DNA of 38,366 nt from Prevotella sp. CAG:1185. GTDB taxonomy: Bacteria > Bacteroidota > Bacteroidia > Bacteroidales > Bacteroidaceae. Positions 8,601-15,997 of the stretch are shown here, one piece after another; position 1 is the first letter of the stretch, and each line of letters opens with the position of its first letter. The notes under the pieces were generated by a model. That model was not told the DNA's origin. It made no database searches and saw only the letters and a list, made by a program, of their open reading frames with translations. The stretch covers positions 1 to 38,366 of the forward strand of contig HF992637.1 in the NCBI GenBank assembly GCA_000436695.1, given 5' to 3'. Position numbers and translations under genes: made by a program.

Positions 8601-8974
8601 GCTACCTGAAGAATCATCAGGGCGAATATGCAGAGGCTTACAGCGTTTACTCTCCATGGGTTCACCGCTTCGACTTCAGCTACAAGCACGACTTCGTGTT
8701 CAACACTGGCGCATGCAAACACATGCTGACCCTGAGCTTCGACATCAAGAACGTCGGCAACCTCTTCAACTCTTCATGGGGTGTGGCCAAGACTCTCAAC
8801 CCGGCTATCGGCACAGAAGCAAAGATCCTGAAATATGAAGGAGCCGACGCTGACGGCTATGCTGTGTTCTCTACTCCGTCATCTATCAACGGATCAACAA
8901 AGACATGGACAGCAAACCATGCAATCGGTCAATGCTGGTATATGTCTATCGGCATCAAGTACACATTCAACTAA
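5699..8974 (+). CDS. TonB-dependent outer-membrane receptor, Oar-like
   Basis: A 1091-residue outer-membrane protein. A Sec signal peptide (MRKRLEILFVLMLFSATAMLAQ) leads into a carboxypeptidase-regulatory-like beta domain (about residues 25-105), then a plug domain (about 110-240; RTANFTVDGANFNN, ISIDAIEEMQVVISPYDVRQ, GGGVNAITKSGTN) and a long beta-barrel ending YMSIGIKYTFN. This arrangement matches the Oar-like branch rather than classical SusC. Such receptors import substrates too large for porins using TonB energy. The next gene, 22 bases on, encodes a surface-type lipoprotein and is probably its partner. The substrate cannot be read from sequence, and no polysaccharide-degrading enzymes lie nearby. 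Confidence 0.9.
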   Translation: MRKRLEILFVLMLFSATAMLAQMTTSGINGMVTAGGDKAIGATVTAVHEPSGTTYNTVVNESGRYSINGMRVGGPYTVKVSYIGYTTSVTKDVTLQLAESYSLNVKLAEDANELGEVVVSAKATKFTAERTGASTNINLRQLENMPTVSRSITDFTRLSPYGGNGMSFAGTDGRTANFTVDGANFNNNFGLSDGLPGGGNPISIDAIEEMQVVISPYDVRQTNFIGGGVNAITKSGTNTFKGTAYIYHQNENMRGDAIEREQISGAREKDQKTTYGFTLGGPIIKNKLFFFVSGEMSKTPTVVNRWRGSVDGVADADNYISRTTLADLEKVSNFVKDKYGYDTGSWTNFPADENNYKLLARLDWNITNMHHLSFRYNYTKNRNWNPTNASSMDGGTRSAYGRFSQMSMSYANSMYALDNLVHSFSLDLNSRFTENLSNQFLVTYSKLDDVRFTNSADFPFIDIMDGTGTNTAYISLGKELFTHNNAVRNNIWNIKDDVTYYAGNHKIMLGAKFEHQMALNSYMRNGTGYYRYYSLDDFLNGAAPEIVNLTYGYDGKSDPAAKVSFNTLGIYLQDEWSINPRFKLTYGLRFDDMFFSNADLMTNKAIYDLDYDGRHIDTGKWPSSNLTVAPRVGFVWDILGDKTLKLRGGSGIFQGRLPLVFFTNMPTNSGMVQYQAIINAANAAKKGFTMEEFAGGLVTNENGYPTIDALQNKLFELGYPKTIRPEDGTLPSQISAVDPDFKMPEVWKTSLAIDYVVPVGFPLTITAEGIFNKTIYGVTMQDWSIPDVGGFARFNGVDNRPIFPTGYNKDVVPAYVLSNTHKGYGWSASLSAYASPTKNIDIMAAYTHTCSKELTGMPGSNASSTIAYLPSVEGPNNIKLHNSQYVEPDRVIAQITAHDNSHNHFSLIYEGWRGSYNYTYMLQNDMNGDGQAYDPIFIPTDEQVEKNQFRFKTADDRDRFMAYVHNNSYLKNHQGEYAEAYSVYSPWVHRFDFSYKHDFVFNTGACKHMLTLSFDIKNVGNLFNSSWGVAKTLNPAIGTEAKILKYEGADADGYAVFSTPSSINGSTKTWTANHAIGQCWYMSIGIKYTFN

Positions 8975-8996
8975 TTTTTAAAACGGAAGTATAATT

Positions 8997-10493
8997 ATGA
9001 AACTAAAAAATATATTTTCCCTGCTTCTGCTGAGTGTTGTGGCTTTGTTCACAAGCTGCTCAAACGACGATGACATCACTCTGCTTGATGACATTCAGGT
9101 ATCAAAATCATACATATCCATCCCCGAGGAAGGTGGTAACGACACCATCATTGTAAAAGCCAAAGGCGACTGGGTACTTGAGAACAAGCCCAATTGGCTT
9201 AAATTTAACGAGCATTCTGACTCAGTAGGCAAGGCCGGTGAAACACAGCTCGTATTCTCTGCAGAACCTTACACAGGCGGCCGCAGCTCTGACGCCATGA
9301 CAATAACATGCAACGGCAAGGTGCAGCATCTCAACGTCGTACAGGGTGAAGTAAGCATCACAAACGCCACTTGCGCCGAGGTTATTGCCGGACCTGACAA
9401 CAAGACTTATCAGGTAACAGGTACGGTGACAGCTATCGCCAACACCACCTATGGAAACCTCTATCTGAACGACGGTACAGGCGAGATTTACATCTACGGA
9501 ACTCTCGACGCGTCAGGCGCTGAGAAGAACTTCCTCAGCCTTGGCATCGAGGTAGGCGACGAAATCACAGTTCAGGGTCCGAAGCTTACTTACAACGGAA
9601 CTGTAGAGCTGGTAAACGTTACTGTTGTTGACATCAACAAGAGCCTTATCAAGGTTGACTCTCTTTCTGCAGACGCCATTTCTAAAGATGGCGGCACCAT
9701 TACAGCATATGTAACCACAAAAGGCTCTGGCGTGTCAGTAGACATTCCAGAGGATGCCAAGGAATGGCTGTCTATCGCTTCAATAAAGCAGAACGGCACA
9801 TCTGCAGAACTGACCTTCAAGGCTGCACCCAACGAAGGAGGCATACGCTCAACAGAGCTGACACTTGCTACTGTGGCAGACGGTAAGACATACACCACAC
9901 TGACTACAATCACACAGCAAGGCGGCATACAGGACGTATCTGTAGCTGACTTCAACGCTGCTGCCGACGGCGATGCACAATATCGCCTTAAGGGTGTGGC
10001 AACAGACGTTCAGGACAACGGAAGTTTCACGCTGACCGACTGGAGCGGCTCTACCTTGGTTTACAAGAGCACCAATGCTGCAGCCAAAGGCGTTAAGAAC
10101 GGCGACATCGTAACCGTTGTAGGCACACACGACACATATAAAGGCACAGTAGAACTGGTAGGCGGCGACGTTACAGAGCTGAATCCTACAACCACCATCT
10201 CTATTGCCGACTTCATGGGTCTTCCTGACAGCGACACCAACTATATGATAACCGGTACAATCACAAAGATAGCCAACGACCATTACGGCAATGTCTATAT
10301 CTCTGACGGTACAAACGAGGTTTATCTCTATGGTCTGTATCCCGGCTATGGTGCAACTGGCGACAACCGCTACGACTTTGTTGCCAACAGCGGCCTCAAG
10401 GTTGGAGACGAGATTACAGTTATCGGCGCTCACCTGACATACGGCGAAACAATTGAAATAAAGAACGCCATATTCGTCAGCAAGAACAACTGA
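8997..10493 (+). CDS. Lipoprotein with BACON and OB-fold-like repeats
   Basis: A 498-residue lipoprotein: the lipobox LFTSC places the acylated Cys at residue 21, followed by the acidic stretch SNDDD typical of surface-exposed Bacteroidetes lipoproteins. Two BACON-like beta domains (about 33-116 and 217-308, each with a W-L motif such as NKPNWLKF and AKEWLSI) alternate with three OB-fold-like segments (about 118-213, 310-392, 394-497). The first and last of these are close relatives of each other (TAIANTTYGNLYLNDGTGEIYIYG against TKIANDHYGNVYISDGTNEVYLYG, shown in parts here). BACON domains are often linked to carbohydrate or mucin surfaces. No catalytic motif is seen. Linkage to the receptor suggests substrate capture at the surface. 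Confidence 0.82.
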   Translation: MKLKNIFSLLLLSVVALFTSCSNDDDITLLDDIQVSKSYISIPEEGGNDTIIVKAKGDWVLENKPNWLKFNEHSDSVGKAGETQLVFSAEPYTGGRSSDAMTITCNGKVQHLNVVQGEVSITNATCAEVIAGPDNKTYQVTGTVTAIANTTYGNLYLNDGTGEIYIYGTLDASGAEKNFLSLGIEVGDEITVQGPKLTYNGTVELVNVTVVDINKSLIKVDSLSADAISKDGGTITAYVTTKGSGVSVDIPEDAKEWLSIASIKQNGTSAELTFKAAPNEGGIRSTELTLATVADGKTYTTLTTITQQGGIQDVSVADFNAAADGDAQYRLKGVATDVQDNGSFTLTDWSGSTLVYKSTNAAAKGVKNGDIVTVVGTHDTYKGTVELVGGDVTELNPTTTISIADFMGLPDSDTNYMITGTITKIANDHYGNVYISDGTNEVYLYGLYPGYGATGDNRYDFVANSGLKVGDEITVIGAHLTYGETIEIKNAIFVSKNN

Positions 10494-10540
10494 TAAGCAG
10501 AATAAAAAAAGCTGATGCCGCTTGCGGCATATCAGATAAG

Positions 10541-10590
10541 AACAGAAATGGCTGTCCAAAGATTAATTTATGGACAGCCATTTCTGTTTC
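10541..10590 (+). terminator. Intrinsic terminator of the receptor-lipoprotein operon
   Basis: An 18-bp perfect stem: AACAGAAATGGCTGTCCA (10541-10558) with its complement at 10571-10588, around a 12-base loop. Confidence 0.75.
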
Positions 10591-10732
10591 TATCAAAATC
10601 ACCATTAGGCTGCAATAGCTTTATCAATTTTGCGCATTCATGCTTACGCCGCAAAATATAAATCTCAGGATATTTTCTTTTCCAGACAACCACTTTTATC
10701 ACGCCTTGCTTTCCGTTCTCGTTTTTTAGTTG

Positions 10733-10740
10733 TATTTTTG
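10733..10740 (+). promoter_or_regulatory. Candidate -7 box for the lysR gene
   Basis: TATTTTTG lies 27 bases before the lysR start. No well-spaced TTTG is present upstream, so the match is partial. Confidence 0.4.
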
Positions 10741-10767
10741 TCAGGTTAAGAAACAAATAACGGTAAT

Positions 10768-11676
10768 ATGTCAGATTTCAGACTAAAAGCATTCTACAGC
10801 GTGGCCAAGAACCTCAGTTTCACACGTGCGGCTAAAGAGCTGTTCGTAAGCCAGCCTGCAATAACCAAACACATCAACGAACTGGAACGGCAATACTCCG
10901 TAAGACTCTTCGACCGCACAGGCGGAAAGATAATGCTCACCGATGCCGGACGGCTCATGCTTGAACACTGCAGCTGCATACTCGACGAGTATAACCGCAT
11001 GGAATACGACATGAACCTGCTCAACGAGCGCAGCAGCGGACACATAAGCATAGGCGCAAGCACCACTGTGGCGCAGTATGTGCTGCCGCAGATACTGGCA
11101 GAATTTACCGAAAGATTTCCGCAGATAGAGGTGTCGCTCACCAACGGCAACTCGCGCGACATAGAAAACGCTCTGCTCAACCACGACATCGATCTTGGCA
11201 TGGTGGAAGGCATCACCCATTCAGCCGGCCTACAGTATGAGCCGTTTCTTGAAGACGAACTCGTGGCCATAATAAAGCAGTCGGGCAACGAGTCGATGCC
11301 CGAAGAAATTACTCCGCAAGAGCTGTGCCGCCAACCGCTCGTCATACGCGAGCAAGGCTCAGGAACACTCGAGGTGATAGAGACCGAACTGGAAAAGTAC
11401 GGAATAAGGCCCCAGGAACTTAACATACGCATACGCCTCGGCAGCACTGAAGCCATCAAGGCCTTTCTGCGCCACAGCCGCAGCATGGGCATAGTGTCGG
11501 TGTTCTCCGTGAGAGAAGAACTGGCCAGAGGCGTGTTCAGAGTCATCGACATTGCCGGCCTCAACTTCAGCCGCCACTTCTGCTTTGTGGCCTCTGCCGG
11601 CAAGGATTCACCGCTTACCGAAAAGTTCAAAGACTTTACACGCCGCAGCATAATAACTTCAGGTTATAGAGTATAA
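10768..11676 (+). CDS. LysR-family transcriptional regulator
   Basis: A 302-residue regulator. The N-terminal winged helix-turn-helix (about residues 1-60; FYSVAKNLSFTRAAKELFVSQ and ITKHINELE) is followed by a linker helix and a periplasmic-binding-protein-like effector domain (about 90-295; GHISIGASTTVAQYVLPQIL, DLGMVEG). LysR proteins usually sit next to the genes they control and respond to a small co-inducer. The gene is followed on the same strand, after 143 bases with its own promoter, by a YeiH-type transporter; YeiH homologues in other bacteria often have a LysR neighbour (YeiE), so control of that transporter is likely. The effector is unknown. Confidence 0.9.
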   Translation: MSDFRLKAFYSVAKNLSFTRAAKELFVSQPAITKHINELERQYSVRLFDRTGGKIMLTDAGRLMLEHCSCILDEYNRMEYDMNLLNERSSGHISIGASTTVAQYVLPQILAEFTERFPQIEVSLTNGNSRDIENALLNHDIDLGMVEGITHSAGLQYEPFLEDELVAIIKQSGNESMPEEITPQELCRQPLVIREQGSGTLEVIETELEKYGIRPQELNIRIRLGSTEAIKAFLRHSRSMGIVSVFSVREELARGVFRVIDIAGLNFSRHFCFVASAGKDSPLTEKFKDFTRRSIITSGYRV

Positions 11677-11688
11677 AAAATTAAGATA

Positions 11689-11726
11689 TACTACATAACA
11701 AAAAATTAATTACCTTTGCAGTAGTA
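11689..11726 (+). promoter_or_regulatory. Promoter of the transporter gene with a surrounding inverted repeat
   Basis: TACCTTTG at 11711-11718 followed by CA is a strong Bacteroidetes -7 box. TACTAC (11689-11694) and GTAGTA (11721-11726) form an inverted repeat spanning it, a possible operator for the adjacent LysR protein. The -33 box is weak, which would suit an activated promoter. Confidence 0.5.
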
Positions 11727-11819
11727 AACTTAAAGGCAGCCCGACAACAAGACACGAAGGTCTGCCAGGCAAGGAGAAAAAGAGAATAAAATAAATATTA
11801 TTAACAAAGGTAATCTATC

Positions 11820-12929
11820 ATGTTTGAAAAAGGAAACAGGGCAAACACCCTTCACGGAATCTTGCTGATTGCATTATTTTCGTTTGCAGCATTCTATCTG
11901 GCAGACCTGCCCATCATGAAGCAGCTCTCGCTCAGTCCGCTCATCATCGGAATCATCCTTGGTATGCTCTATGCCAACAGCCTTCGCAACAAACTGCCCG
12001 AAACTTGGGTGCCGGGTATTAAGTTCTGCACGAAGCAACTTCTCCGCACGGGTATCGTGCTCTATGGTTTCCGCCTTACGCTGACACAGGTTGCGGCAGT
12101 AGGAGTGCCGGCAATAATCGTGGATGCCATAATCGTTACAGGAACAATATTTCTTGGCCTGTGGTTTGGCCGCATGCTCAAGCTCGACCGCGACACTACG
12201 CTAATGACCTCTACAGGAAGCGCCATATGCGGTGCAGCAGCCGTGCTCGGAGCCGAGCCCGTAGTGAAATGTGAAAGCCACAAGACAGCCATTGCCGTAT
12301 CATGTGAAAGCCACAAGACAGTCATTGCCGTATCAACTGTGGTTATCTTCGGAACAATATCAATGTTCCTCTACCCCATCATGTATCGTTCCGGAATACT
12401 TTCAGGCCTGAGCGACACTGCCGTTGCAATCTACACTGGAAGCACGCTGCACGAAGTGGCACACGTAGCCGGAGCCGGCAACGCCATGGACCCGACAGAC
12501 AGCCTGGGCATAGCCGGCACTGCAACTATCACAAAGATGATACGCGTAATGATGCTTGCCCCGGTGCTCGTCATAATGAGCTTCGCGCTTGCCGGACGCA
12601 AGAAGGCCACAGCCGACGGACATAAGGAAAAGAGCAAAATCACAATACCATGGTTTGCCTTCGGCTTCATCGGCATAATCTGTGTAAACTCCCTCCTGCA
12701 GTATCTTTTCGATGCACCGACAGTTAAGGACATACCGCTGAACGGCGTCATTGAATACATCGACACCTTCCTGCTGACCATGGCAATGACTGCTCTCGGA
12801 ACAGACACAAACATACAGAAGTTTAAACAGGCCGGAGCCAAGCCGTTCCTCCTTGCCGGCATGCTTTACGTATGGCTCGTTGTAGGCGGATACTTCATAA
12901 CAAAGTATATCGTAGGTTTCTTCGGATAA
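11820..12929 (+). CDS. YeiH-family putative anion exporter with an 11-residue internal duplication
   Basis: A 369-residue polytopic membrane protein with about ten helices, of the YeiH/UPF0324 family often labelled putative sulfate exporter. Family landmarks are GIILGMLYAN, LLRTGIVLYGFRLT, TGSAICGAAAVLGAEPVV, LHEVAHVAGAG and the late MAMTALGTD. After PVVK the stretch CESHKTAIAVS (residues 151-161) is immediately repeated as CESHKTVIAVS (162-172) before TVVIFGTISMFLYP. Relatives have this stretch once, so the repeat adds 11 residues just before a membrane helix and may disturb folding. The reading frame is otherwise intact. The neighbouring LysR gene probably controls it. The transported ion is not established for the family. 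Confidence 0.85.
   Translation: MFEKGNRANTLHGILLIALFSFAAFYLADLPIMKQLSLSPLIIGIILGMLYANSLRNKLPETWVPGIKFCTKQLLRTGIVLYGFRLTLTQVAAVGVPAIIVDAIIVTGTIFLGLWFGRMLKLDRDTTLMTSTGSAICGAAAVLGAEPVVKCESHKTAIAVSCESHKTVIAVSTVVIFGTISMFLYPIMYRSGILSGLSDTAVAIYTGSTLHEVAHVAGAGNAMDPTDSLGIAGTATITKMIRVMMLAPVLVIMSFALAGRKKATADGHKEKSKITIPWFAFGFIGIICVNSLLQYLFDAPTVKDIPLNGVIEYIDTFLLTMAMTALGTDTNIQKFKQAGAKPFLLAGMLYVWLVVGGYFITKYIVGFFG
12270..12335. repeat. 33-base in-frame tandem duplication in the transporter gene
   Basis: Copies 12270-12302 and 12303-12335 differ at one base (GCC against GTC, Ala to Val). The unit encodes 11 residues. Confidence 0.93.
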
Positions 12930-12981
12930 TACTTTTTCCACGACATTACTGAGACAAAGCATAACTCAATAAACATAAGCA

Positions 12982-13030
12982 TGAGCTGTCGGACCAATGT
13001 TAAATATTTGGTCCGGCAGCTCATTTTTTA
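12982..13030 (+). terminator. Terminator of the YeiH-type transporter gene
   Basis: TGAGCTGTCGGACCA (from 12982) pairs, with one G-T wobble, with TGGTCCGGCAGCTCA (to 13022), followed by TTTTTT. Confidence 0.78.
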
Positions 13031-13080
13031 CAGACAACAAGGGCATTGCCTCATAACACAATAGACCCACACATAATTTA

Positions 13081-13121
13081 AAATAAAAGGCCATAACCTC
13101 ATAATGCAGAGGTCATGGCCT
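13081..13121 (-). terminator. Terminator downstream of the cstA remnant
   Basis: AGGCCATAACCTC (13088-13100) pairs with GAGGTCATGGCCT (13109-13121). Read on the minus strand the hairpin is followed by a T-rich tract (13081-13087), so it ends minus-strand transcription after cstA. Confidence 0.7.
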
Positions 13122-13164
13122 AAAGCCCGTTTCTGGGGCTGATGACATATTTTCACACTTAGAA

Positions 13165-13473
13165 CTAATCGTTGTCGGTGCTTGGACGACAGTATTTCTT
13201 ACACCAGAACGCAAACAGCACTCCTGACAGCAGGAACACTATTACGGCTGCTATATAGCCTGCCATATTGCTGAGCGCAAACGAGTTTTTAGACACCATA
13301 AGGAACGCCACACATACGGCCGTCATAAACATTGCCGGAATAAGCGTTATGATGTAAGGCTTTGACTTACGGGCAAGATACACCGTCATTGCCCAAAGCG
13401 TAAACACGGCAAGCGTCTGGTTGGCCCATCCGAACCATCCCCATATAACGTTGAATCCGTCTTCGTCGGCATG
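13165..13473 (-). pseudogene. cstA: 3' remnant of carbon-starvation transporter CstA
   Basis: About 103 residues matching the C-terminal end of CstA, a peptide or pyruvate transporter of the inner membrane. The fragment opens with ADEDGFNVIWGWFGWANQ and continues TLAVFTLWAMTVYLARKSKPY, then a final membrane helix and the tail CKKYCRPSTDND. CstA homologues carry several hundred further residues upstream. On the minus strand the sequence before base 13473 switches abruptly to non-coding DNA with an in-frame stop, then a palindrome and the VapE gene. The missing 5' part is nowhere else in the window. The gene has therefore been cut by insertion, deletion or mis-joining at 13473. Its own terminator is still in place downstream. 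Confidence 0.83.
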
Positions 13474-13499
13474 TAACTTTTTTATTTACAAAGAGTTAT

Positions 13500-13533
13500 A
13501 GTGTGATGAGTTGAAAAATCAACTCATCACACT
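13500..13533. repeat. 15-bp perfect palindrome between the cstA remnant and the VapE gene
   Basis: AGTGTGATGAGTTGA (13500-13514), loop AAAA, then the exact complement (13519-13533). Related direct strings GTGACGAGTGATGAG lie at about 13568-13582, just after the VapE stop. It may be the terminator of the VapE gene or an end structure of a mobile unit. Confidence 0.7.
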
Positions 13534-13595
13534 TTAAAGTATTGATAATAAACACGTTACATCAAGATGTGACGAGTGATGAGTTTTCTGAAAAA

Positions 13596-15710
13596 TTATT
13601 TCACTATTTGCTCAACCATATAAAGCGCACCATTGCGGGTATGGCGTCTGTTAAAGCCGAGACGCTTCATGGCTATGCCTACGCCTTTGTCAGTAAGCTT
13701 TGACACCGGCAGACAGGGATAGGCACGGCAGACCGCGGACAAAATGCCGTCGACCGACATCTCATGCCCTGCGCCATCTGATTCAGGGATACGGAAAAGA
13801 CAGGCTATTGCCGAAGCTAAATCAGTTATGCGCATAAAGCGGCTGTTGTAATCCATAAGCTGCTCTGTGGCTGCATGGTCAAGATAGCATGAAGCTCCGC
13901 TGCGTATATCATGCCTGATCTGTGCATAAAGCTGCCTATAATCAACCTTTGAAGTGAAATCTATATTGCCATTAACTGCAACGCACGCAAACCGGCGACT
14001 GCCCGTAGGGTCGGTCAAAGGCTGCAGGCTGTTGGTTGTGGCAATGAAACTGGCATAACGGCGGTCGGTTGAAAAAGTGCTGCGGTATGCCTTTACGGAA
14101 GTTACTTCGCTCTTTGATATGAGGTATTTCATAAGCGGCTGACGACCGGCAGAATAACGGTCGAATTCATCTATGTTGATAAGGGCAAAGGACGAAAGTC
14201 CGCGCATCAGCGTGCTGTCGTTGCGGAAGTCGATGCGGTCATTATAATATGCACGCAACTCCGGCGGCAATATTATCTTTGTGAACGACGACTTGCCACA
14301 GCCCTGACTGCCAATGAGCAGAGGCACAAGGTCGTTGCCGTGAATAGAATCAAGCCCAATCCAGTGAGCAACCATTGAACGCATCCATACGCCGAAATAT
14401 TCGGACCAACGAGGATTGTCGGTAGGCACCCGCAACGCAAAGGCCTTTAGGCGGTCGCGTCCGTCCCATTGGGGCAACGACAGAAGCCAGTCGTTTAACG
14501 GATCGAAATCGGCAACAAGCGTAGAGTTTACACGTTCCTTGATGTCGCGCGCCCACACCTTTATACCATTGCGCTGAGCCTCAACAGCAATAGTGTTGAT
14601 AACTTCCTGAGTAACCGGACTGAACTCTGTGCCGCAGGCTCCCGCACGTTTATACTGCACAACACCTGTCAGCACGTTGCGGCGCATGACATAATTGGCC
14701 TTGAAAAAATTGTCGAGCTTGATAGCCTGAAGCCTCGGAGCCTCAACACATCTAAGCGGATTAGGCTCTGAAATAGTCTGCCGGTAAGCCTGAACAAAGA
14801 GAAGCTCAACAAGGCTGCGGTCTGCATTTATGCCGTCAAGAGCCATAGTTCTGTCAATACACATCTGCAACGGCAAGCCAGACTTATGGCACAACGAAGC
14901 CAGCTTCTTAACGGCGTCCTCGGCATAATAAGCGCCGGCGGCATCAAGTCCTGAATCGAGCACACGGTTCCAGCAGCAATAAAATATATAGCGGTAAGCC
15001 TCTGAAGGCGACTTGCCCGGAATGGGAGACTCATCGGCATCAGGACTAAACTTACCGCCGAGACAAAATGCCGGCGTATGTCCGTCTGCATCTACGCTCA
15101 TAGCAATGGCACCGGCATTGTAATACACACCGGCATCAGCACTGACAAGACACATAGCATCTGAAAACCTGTCGGCTCCGATAACGGCCTTACGCAACTG
15201 CGAAGAATAGACATAGCTGAGCCGCCTGTAGCCTTCGGCCATCATCCTGCCCCACTCTTCTGCACCGGAAGGCACGGTGCCGTCGGCATAGGCAACGGTG
15301 CACACTATGATGACCGACAAGCCATCGGCACCAACAAAGGCCATCATGGTGTAAGGCTGGCGCGAAGCCTCACGGCGCAAGGACCGGGCCTCGTCGAAAC
15401 TATTGAGTCCGGCCATCTCGATAAACAGCAGTGAGTTGCGCTCTATGAGCATACGACAGCCGTTGCGACGGCGGAATACGGAAGAAAAGCATACACGCGG
15501 TATGCGGTTGTCAGCACTCTTAACCTCTTTAGCCGAAGATACACACAAGTTATCCTTACGTTCAAAAGGAATGTAACAGCGATAGTCTGTCAGCGCTGCG
15601 GCATAACGGCCTTCACGGATGATGCGTGCCAGATGTTCCAGACTGCAATTAACAATAGTCTCCCTGTTAAGGAAGTTTTTAAATAAACTTACATTGAATT
15701 CGTTTTTCAT
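13596..15710 (-). CDS. Solitary VirE/VapE-type primase-helicase-like protein
   Basis: A 704-residue protein with the Bacteroidales layout of a VirE N-terminal (BT4734-like) domain (about residues 1-200), a linker, a VapE/VirE P-loop ATPase (about 390-620; Walker A GSQGCGKSS near 470, Walker B FALINIDEFDR near 510, then an arginine-rich TDPTGSRRF) and a C-terminal DUF3874-like winged region. Relatives act in replication of phage satellites and integrative elements. In many relatives the N-terminal strand carries an acidic pair (of the type LDxDGL); here the matching place reads LLFIEMAGL near residue 97, so priming activity is doubtful. It has its own promoter but no integrase, capsid or HU-like neighbour. 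It lies between the broken cstA and lrgA. The start MKNEFNVSLFKNF fits the family N-terminus. Confidence 0.85.
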   Translation of the reverse strand: MKNEFNVSLFKNFLNRETIVNCSLEHLARIIREGRYAAALTDYRCYIPFERKDNLCVSSAKEVKSADNRIPRVCFSSVFRRRNGCRMLIERNSLLFIEMAGLNSFDEARSLRREASRQPYTMMAFVGADGLSVIIVCTVAYADGTVPSGAEEWGRMMAEGYRRLSYVYSSQLRKAVIGADRFSDAMCLVSADAGVYYNAGAIAMSVDADGHTPAFCLGGKFSPDADESPIPGKSPSEAYRYIFYCCWNRVLDSGLDAAGAYYAEDAVKKLASLCHKSGLPLQMCIDRTMALDGINADRSLVELLFVQAYRQTISEPNPLRCVEAPRLQAIKLDNFFKANYVMRRNVLTGVVQYKRAGACGTEFSPVTQEVINTIAVEAQRNGIKVWARDIKERVNSTLVADFDPLNDWLLSLPQWDGRDRLKAFALRVPTDNPRWSEYFGVWMRSMVAHWIGLDSIHGNDLVPLLIGSQGCGKSSFTKIILPPELRAYYNDRIDFRNDSTLMRGLSSFALINIDEFDRYSAGRQPLMKYLISKSEVTSVKAYRSTFSTDRRYASFIATTNSLQPLTDPTGSRRFACVAVNGNIDFTSKVDYRQLYAQIRHDIRSGASCYLDHAATEQLMDYNSRFMRITDLASAIACLFRIPESDGAGHEMSVDGILSAVCRAYPCLPVSKLTDKGVGIAMKRLGFNRRHTRNGALYMVEQIVK

Positions 15711-15739
15711 GATTTTATAATTATTTGTTATCCTCAGCG

Positions 15740-15771
15740 CAAAAATATAACATCAGAAAAGCAATTGCAAA
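15740..15771 (-). promoter_or_regulatory. Promoter of the VapE-type gene
   Basis: On the minus strand TTTG (15771-15768), 20 bases, then TATTTTTG (15747-15740) match the Bacteroidetes consensus, 30 bases before the start codon. Confidence 0.65.
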
Positions 15772-15929
15772 TTTTATCTACCTCAAAAACACGCTCAAAT
15801 TGTAATAGCAGCATCAAGCCCACACAACAGAAAACAGGCAATCAAAGATAAACTGACAAAGAGATTTTAACGTTTTAAGCGACAAATTGTAAGCAACATA
15901 AAAAATAAGGCAATAAATATGTTAACAAA

Positions 15930-15961
15930 TTTGTATATCAGTTAAAAACGTTATACCTTTG
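15930..15961 (+). promoter_or_regulatory. Promoter of lrgAB
   Basis: TTTG (15930-15933), 20 bases, TACCTTTG (15954-15961) followed by CAG: a near-ideal Bacteroidetes promoter 37 bases before lrgA. Confidence 0.8.
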
Positions 15962-15997
15962 CAGCCCATTAGGTAAAAAGATTATTGTTTTAAGGTT

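Noticed and set aside
5699..8974. Classical SusC of a polysaccharide utilisation locus
   Set aside because: There is no SusD partner and no glycoside hydrolase nearby, and the barrel and plug motifs fit the Oar-like branch better.
9849..10559. Minus-strand open frame opposite the lipoprotein gene
   Set aside because: It overlaps a well-supported lipoprotein and runs through the operon terminator hairpin.
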